64,000 bases of DNA from Paenibacillus_D tarimensis_A (GTDB lineage Bacteria; Bacillota; Bacilli; Paenibacillales; Paenibacillaceae). A model generated the notes under the pieces. That model ran no database searches and had not been told where the DNA came from. It worked only from the letters and a program-made list of their open reading frames with translations. This document shows, piece by piece, positions 59,689-64,000 of the stretch; the first letter of the stretch is position 1; each line of letters starts with the position of its first letter. Both the position numbers and the translations under genes were made by a program. The stretch covers positions 5,022,001 through 5,086,000 of the forward strand of contig CP166298.1 in the NCBI GenBank assembly GCA_041281825.1. Reading direction: 5' to 3'.

Positions 59689-59757
59689 ACATAGGGATCT
59701 TTGAGCATGACATAGGGATCCGATTTAAGTCTCTCCGCTTCAAGTCTCTCCGCCTTC
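59689..59757 (-). repeat. Leader repeat, third copy, abutting the SD of the 92-residue gene
   Basis: Minus strand: GCGGAGAGACTT twice, GGATCCCTATGT, CATG, CTCAAAGATCCCTATGT, then AAGGAGG, the SD. The first hairpin is degraded (AAATCGGATCCC in place of the TTTGAG/CTCAAAG pair), but the 3' part is identical to the Tad-locus copies. Confidence 0.9.
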
Positions 59758-59953
59758 GTTAATCTTCTTGAGTTCAATATAACAAAAATCCGGCAGCAAC
59801 CCCAACCCGTTCCAAAATAATATTTAAAATTAAAAACGAATTTTGTGCAATCAAGAGCTTACGCGAGAAAAAGCAAGATTTCATTTTCTGAAAATGCCCT
59901 CAGCCTATAAAAATAGTGACAAGCGAAAAAAGGCGAACATCTGTTTTTGCGGT

Positions 59954-59983
59954 TTGACCCTTTTGTTCCAATGTTGCTACGAT
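59954..59983 (+). promoter_or_regulatory. Probable promoter of the ABC exporter operon
   Basis: TTGACC, 18-base spacer, TACGAT, about 70 bases ahead of the first exporter gene. The 378-base gap (59676-60053) otherwise holds only the leader repeat. Confidence 0.5.
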
Positions 59984-60053
59984 AAGTGCACTTTCATGCG
60001 CTGAAAACGGGCTTTTTATTTAATCGCATCATTAGTGAGGGGGCAATCACAGC

Positions 60054-61856
60054 TTGTTTAAATTACCGGAATGGTTTGTCTTTTTTGCCAAACAGCTCAG
60101 CCGCTCCAAAGGAGCTTTTCTGTTAGTGGCATTGTTAACCGTTACCGCCGCGATATGCGGAGCGGCCGCCCCATTGCTGATCGGCAGGTTGATGGACAAC
60201 ATTGTACTGCACGGCGGCGAAGGAATCGTCCTGATATCGATCCTGTTGTTAGGCGTATTGCTGCTCTCGGAACTAACCACAACGCTGCGCGCTTACCTGT
60301 CGGCCAGGACGATGATCCGGCTTTCCTACTCGCTCACCGAGGATACGCTGGCTGCCGTACTCCGCACCTCTTCTCAGTTTTTCTCGAAGACTTCAAGAGG
60401 AGAAATGCTGCAGCGATGCACGCAGGATACGAAGGTCATTCAGAAATTCGGCTTGTCCAACCTCCCCGAATTCGCCGGACAGCTTCTGCTTGCCGTTTCG
60501 GCAGTGACCGTCATCGCTCAGTGGAATTGGCTGCTGGCTGCGGTCCTGCTCTGCACATACATCATGCTGTTTATTCCCATCCATGTGTATGGGCGGAAAC
60601 GGGGAATCGCCAGAAAAAAGCTGGCCGCACATGATGCCCGGCTACGCCAGGGAGTACTGGAAAAGCTCGATACAGTCAAACAGATCAAATTGTTCGGAAC
60701 CGAGCGCAAAGAATATGAAGACATCGCAGCAGAGCAGGAAAAATGGGCAGACCTCAAGTTCCAGGAAGGCATCGTCGAAAGCATGTACAGAACATTCCCG
60801 CGTATTCCCGATTCGCTGGCCCCTGCTCTCGTCTTTCTGTTCGCCGGTTGGCAGATGATCTCAGGACAAGCATCAGTCGGGCAACTGGTAACGATCCTCG
60901 CCTACATCCCTGCGATCAATGCGCCGGTACGTTCGTTTTTCGAGCTGTATGTGAGCTTTGCCGATATCAAGGTGCGCATTCACGGGATAATGGAATATTT
61001 GCGTTTGCCGGTCGAGCCGGGCAAGCAAGCCGGTTTGCGCAGTTTGCCCGATTATCGCGACCGGACGATTTCCTTCGCGAATATCCATGTTGCCGGCGAA
61101 CGCGGCGAAATACTGCGCAACCTCAGCTTTACGATAACACCGGGCGAGCATGTGGCAATCGTCGGTCCGAGCGGAGCGGGGAAGAGTACGCTGCTTAAGC
61201 TTCTTCTCCGGCTGCAGGAACCTTCGCAGGGCAATATCCGGATCGGCGGTATTTCGATAAAAGAGCTGGATGCCGCGCATTTGCGCAGCCGGTTCGGATA
61301 TGTCATGCAGGAAGGCGTCTGGTTCCGCGACAGCCTTTATCATAATTTAGCTTATCTTGCGAAAGCGGAGCGGGAGACGCTGGACAGATGGATGAAAGCT
61401 TTCGGCGCCGAAGATATTGTCACGCTGCTTCCTTACGGTTACGATTCCGATATCGGTCCGGGCGGCGAGCGCCTCTCCGGCGGTCAGCGCCAACTTATTG
61501 GGCTCGTGCGCACGATGGTCAAGCAGCCCGATCTGCTGCTGCTCGATGAGGCAACCTCCTCACTCGATCAAATTACCGAGAGCGGTGTGTATGAAGCTTT
61601 AGACATCCATGCAGCGGGCATTACCCGAATTAACGTCACACATCGGCTCAGAGGCGCGGCGTTAGCGGACCGAATTCTCGTGCTCGATCAGGGAGAACTG
61701 ATTGAGGAAGGAACGCATGAACAGCTTTTGCGCCGGAAAGGCCTGTATGCCGAGCTATGGCGGCAAGAGTCCGATCAGAGCGAGATAACTTCCGAACATG
61801 CCGCGCGGGAAGGGGGTGGCAGGCATGAGCGTCAATATGCTTCCACAGCCCGATAA
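60054..61856 (+). CDS. ABC exporter half-transporter, subunit 1
   Basis: 600 residues; TTG start with GAGGGGG 10 bases upstream. Six-helix exporter domain (about 15-310) fused to an ATPase: Walker A VAIVGPSGAGKSTLLKLL, signature LSGGQRQLIGLV, Walker B DLLLLDEATSSLDQ, switch His in NVTHRL. Overlaps the next gene by 32 bases, so a heterodimeric exporter is likely. Substrate unknown; LmrCD/BmrCD-like drug or peptide export is possible. Confidence 0.92.
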   Translation: MFKLPEWFVFFAKQLSRSKGAFLLVALLTVTAAICGAAAPLLIGRLMDNIVLHGGEGIVLISILLLGVLLLSELTTTLRAYLSARTMIRLSYSLTEDTLAAVLRTSSQFFSKTSRGEMLQRCTQDTKVIQKFGLSNLPEFAGQLLLAVSAVTVIAQWNWLLAAVLLCTYIMLFIPIHVYGRKRGIARKKLAAHDARLRQGVLEKLDTVKQIKLFGTERKEYEDIAAEQEKWADLKFQEGIVESMYRTFPRIPDSLAPALVFLFAGWQMISGQASVGQLVTILAYIPAINAPVRSFFELYVSFADIKVRIHGIMEYLRLPVEPGKQAGLRSLPDYRDRTISFANIHVAGERGEILRNLSFTITPGEHVAIVGPSGAGKSTLLKLLLRLQEPSQGNIRIGGISIKELDAAHLRSRFGYVMQEGVWFRDSLYHNLAYLAKAERETLDRWMKAFGAEDIVTLLPYGYDSDIGPGGERLSGGQRQLIGLVRTMVKQPDLLLLDEATSSLDQITESGVYEALDIHAAGITRINVTHRLRGAALADRILVLDQGELIEEGTHEQLLRRKGLYAELWRQESDQSEITSEHAAREGGGRHERQYASTAR

Positions 61857-63573
61857 GCGTGGGGCCGTCGCGGCTTATGCAAAAGAGCATCTCACTTCCA
61901 AATGGATCAATGTCTTTCTCATTCTCATGAAAAATGTAACCGGAAGTCTGTTGTACATGGTGCCTCCTTTCTTATCCAAATACGTGCTTGAGACCTTGCT
62001 TCCTCAGAAAAATTGGAATCTGCTTGTGATTGTCACGGTATGCATGGTTGCCGCTCCGATTACGGGAAGTATGATGATCATTTTGGAAAATATGTGGGGA
62101 CGCTTCATCATCCGCGTGTCCGGCCGGGGAAGAGCGGACTTATACAACGGTATTCAGAATCGGTCAATGGAATGGCTGCGTTCGAATAAGAGCGGCGATC
62201 TCTTGACCCGAATGCTCGATGACACCCGTTCGATCACCGATCTGGTGAACGGACGGCTCGGATTCATGCTGTTTCACGTTGTGACGATCACTGTCGGATC
62301 GGCGATTCTGCTTGTGCTTGAGCCCGGGATGGCTTCCATCGTGCTTGTATTATGGATCGGGCAAGCCGTTCTAATGACGAAGCTGGGCAAACATGTCAAA
62401 CAGAGAGCGGCAGATACCGCACGTCATAACTCGCTCGTCGCCGAGACCGTCCGTGAACTCGTGTCCGGAGCCGCCTTCATTAAAGCGGCCGGAAAGGAGA
62501 CTCAGGCTCTCGCCAATGTGAGAGCCTGCTTGGATCAGGAATGGGACCACACCCGGCGCGGCGTCCGGGCCGATCATAAGGCTCGAATGATCCATACGGC
62601 GCTGGATGCGTTCATCCTTGTATTGATGTATTCGGCAGGCGGCTGGTTCGTGCTGCACGATCAACTGACGCTTGGGTCGCTTGTTGCCTTCGTTGCGGTA
62701 TATAACTGGCTGCGGCCATTCGGAATTCAACTGATACAGATGGTCTTTGCTGCCATGAAAGTGATCCCATCGATTGACCGGGTAACGGAGATCGCTTTTC
62801 CGGCGCATGAGAGGAAAGGGGGAGTTATTCCTGAGGGATTGGTGACACTGGAGGCGCAGCGTGTATCCTTCCGGTACGACAGCCGGACGGCGCTCAGCGA
62901 CGTGAGCTTTCGGATTGCACCCGGCTCTATTGTATCTATTGTCGGTCACCGGGGCTCGGGCAAATCGACGCTCGCCGATCTGCTCCTCGGTCTGCGCGAA
63001 CCGGCTTCCGGCATCGTCAGCTTCAGCGACATTCCGCTCGTTCACCTCGACCCTTCTTGGCTGCGGCGTCATGTGCTTTGTGTGACACAGGATGTAATGC
63101 TCCGAAGCGGTACGATTCATGACAATATCATCTATGGAAGCGATGAAGTCGGGATGGAGGCCGTCCATGAAGCCGTCCGCACCGCTGAGCTGGAAGAGTG
63201 GATTTCCCGCCTTCCCGATGGACTTCATACCGTTGTAGGCGAGCAGGCGCTTCAAATCTCAGGCGGCGAAAGACAGCGGATCAGCATCGCCCGCGCAATT
63301 CTGCGCAAGCCGGACATTCTGATTCTTGATGAGGCGACCTCGTCGCTCGATCAAGGAACAGAACGAAGGCTGCTGGAAGGGCTCATCCGGGATTTGAAAG
63401 GGACCACGCTCATCTTTATCACCCATCGGCTCGAGATTGCCCTGCGTTCGGACGAAATCCTCGTCATGGACAATGGCCGCCTTGCTGAAAGAGGCGATCA
63501 TGCCGAGCTTATTTCGCGGCCGAGCATTTACCGCGAGCTTTGGGCGGCGCAGGGAGCGGGTGGGAAGGAATAA
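61825..63573 (+). CDS. ABC exporter half-transporter, subunit 2
   Basis: 582 residues from the ATG at 61825 (GGGGGTGG). Membrane domain with six helices, then ATPase: Walker A IVSIVGHRGSGKSTLADLL, signature ISGGERQRISIARA, Walker B ILILDEATSSLDQG, FITHRLE. Partner of the preceding gene; together one heterodimer. Followed by a strong terminator. Confidence 0.92.
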   Translation: MSVNMLPQPDKRGAVAAYAKEHLTSKWINVFLILMKNVTGSLLYMVPPFLSKYVLETLLPQKNWNLLVIVTVCMVAAPITGSMMIILENMWGRFIIRVSGRGRADLYNGIQNRSMEWLRSNKSGDLLTRMLDDTRSITDLVNGRLGFMLFHVVTITVGSAILLVLEPGMASIVLVLWIGQAVLMTKLGKHVKQRAADTARHNSLVAETVRELVSGAAFIKAAGKETQALANVRACLDQEWDHTRRGVRADHKARMIHTALDAFILVLMYSAGGWFVLHDQLTLGSLVAFVAVYNWLRPFGIQLIQMVFAAMKVIPSIDRVTEIAFPAHERKGGVIPEGLVTLEAQRVSFRYDSRTALSDVSFRIAPGSIVSIVGHRGSGKSTLADLLLGLREPASGIVSFSDIPLVHLDPSWLRRHVLCVTQDVMLRSGTIHDNIIYGSDEVGMEAVHEAVRTAELEEWISRLPDGLHTVVGEQALQISGGERQRISIARAILRKPDILILDEATSSLDQGTERRLLEGLIRDLKGTTLIFITHRLEIALRSDEILVMDNGRLAERGDHAELISRPSIYRELWAAQGAGGKE

Positions 63574-63604
63574 TAACGATAATAACGGACTGCTCGGAAT
63601 ACGA

Positions 63605-63653
63605 AAAAAGTCAGCAAAAGTAATGACGATTACTTTCGCTGACTTTTTATTTT
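63605..63653 (+). terminator. Intrinsic terminator after the ABC exporter
   Basis: AAAAAGTCAGC...GCTGACTTTTT stem with inner AAAGTAAT/ATTACTTT pairing, followed by a T-rich tract, 32 bases after the stop. Confidence 0.9.
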
Positions 63654-63686
63654 GGCTATGTTAAACTTGCTTGTTGATTTTCATAC

Positions 63687-63720
63687 AAAAGTTAACCGCC
63701 CACTGAAAGGCGGTTAACTT
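63687..63720 (-). terminator. Intrinsic terminator after the GNAT gene
   Basis: Perfect 12-bp stem AAGTTAACCGCC/GGCGGTTAACTT, 8-base loop, TTTTGT on the minus strand. Confidence 0.8.
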
Positions 63721-63738
63721 AATCCAATGGCTATTCAT

Positions 63739-64000
63739 CTATAAATGCTTTTCATAAAATACCATTGTCATTTTGTCGTTAGTTACTTTTGTTGCACCCG
63801 TTTTTTTATAGCCTATCTTTTCATACAAATAACAGTTTCCTTTCTCTTGTAAGATGGTACCCAATTTCCATGACTTTGCATCATCATATATCTGCTCAAC
63901 CATTGTAAAGACTTTTTGAGCAATTCCTTTTCCTTGATGTTCTGGCAGTATAAAAATTGGGCTAACACTATAGATTTGATTATCTTTTTTCACGACTCTA
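63739..64000 (-). CDS. GNAT acetyltransferase (5' end outside window)
   Basis: The frame is open to the window edge (87 codons), so the N-terminus is missing. GNAT motif A is present: VSPIFILPEHQGKGIAQKVF with the acetyl-CoA loop QGKGIA, then CYLYEKIGYKKTG, the motif B tyrosine region. Substrate unknown. AT-richer than the neighbouring genes. The GTG at 63993 is internal. Confidence 0.85.
   Translation of the reverse strand, partial: RVVKKDNQIYSVSPIFILPEHQGKGIAQKVFTMVEQIYDDAKSWKLGTILQEKGNCYLYEKIGYKKTGATKVTNDKMTMVFYEKHL

Noticed and set aside
62371..63255. 294-codon minus-strand open frame over the second ABC half-transporter
   Set aside because: Antisense to a gene with intact Walker and signature motifs.
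1..64000. CRISPR arrays, tRNA, rRNA, IS transposases, attachment sites
   Set aside because: No regularly spaced repeats of CRISPR type, no tRNA/rRNA signature and no transposase or integrase protein were seen.

Overview
The window looks like chromosomal DNA of a Paenibacillaceae member, most likely Paenibacillus. The basis is moderately GC-rich Bacillales genes (GatCAB, a perR/ygzB/ygxA group, ydcC-alr-ndoAI-ndoA, groES-groEL under CIRCE), a carbohydrate-uptake locus of the usual Paenibacillus layout (YesN-type two-component pair, CUT1 ABC transporter, very large secreted glycosidase), copper-amine-oxidase-like 'stalk' domains, and many TTG/GTG starts behind strong Shine-Dalgarno (SD) sequences. 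Genus assignment is inference; there is no rRNA in the window.

Layout. 1-3370: two secreted proteins (MucBP-like/PKD-like surface protein cut by the window edge, and its stalk-domain neighbour). 3.6-10 kb: ygxA, ygzB, a membrane-anchored GH18 protein, perR, a DUF4097 membrane protein and an MgtC-family protein. 10.3-13.6 kb: gatCAB. 13.8-16.2 kb: a conserved small protein, a frameshifted coiled-coil gene and an M24 peptidase. 16.3-22.6 kb: a reduced Tad (type IVc pilus) operon: rcpC/cpaB-like, cpaE-like, tadA, tadB, tadC, two paralogous ~48-residue single-helix proteins and two TadE-like proteins, one frameshifted. 22.9-28.6 kb: a secreted helical protein, the ndoAI-ndoA toxin-antitoxin pair, alr, ydcC and a LysM-GMC oxidoreductase. 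28.6-31.2 kb: a Zur-type-controlled CobW GTPase and glgA. 31.4-34 kb: an AT-richer accessory patch with a c-di-GMP-I riboswitch ahead of a 77-residue zinc-ribbon-like protein, and a beta-helix tailspike-like protein. 34-40.2 kb: groESL, an MFS transporter and the kduI-deoR-kduD uronate operon. 40.5-47.4 kb: an NlpC/P60 hydrolase, the proline/arginine catabolic operon putB-pruA-rocF, AlkC-like glycosylase and a BadF-type kinase. 47.7-58.5 kb: secreted glycosidase, CUT1 ABC transporter, response regulator and histidine kinase. 58.6-63.6 kb: DUF3891 protein, a 92-residue protein and a heterodimeric ABC exporter. The right edge cuts a GNAT acetyltransferase.

The most interesting signals are non-coding. 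First, a dispersed repeat (17373-17510, 21868-21910, 59689-59757) always ends directly against the SD sequence of a minus-strand gene and carries two competing hairpins; it behaves like a portable 5' leader. Second, a family of terminator-like repeats lies just downstream of genes (13660-13740, 41222-41370, 45007-45132, partial at 14308-14346). Third, a complete c-di-GMP-I riboswitch unit drives an uncharacterised small protein. Three genes also appear broken by a single missing base in or beside a short homopolymer run, which could be real or assembly error.
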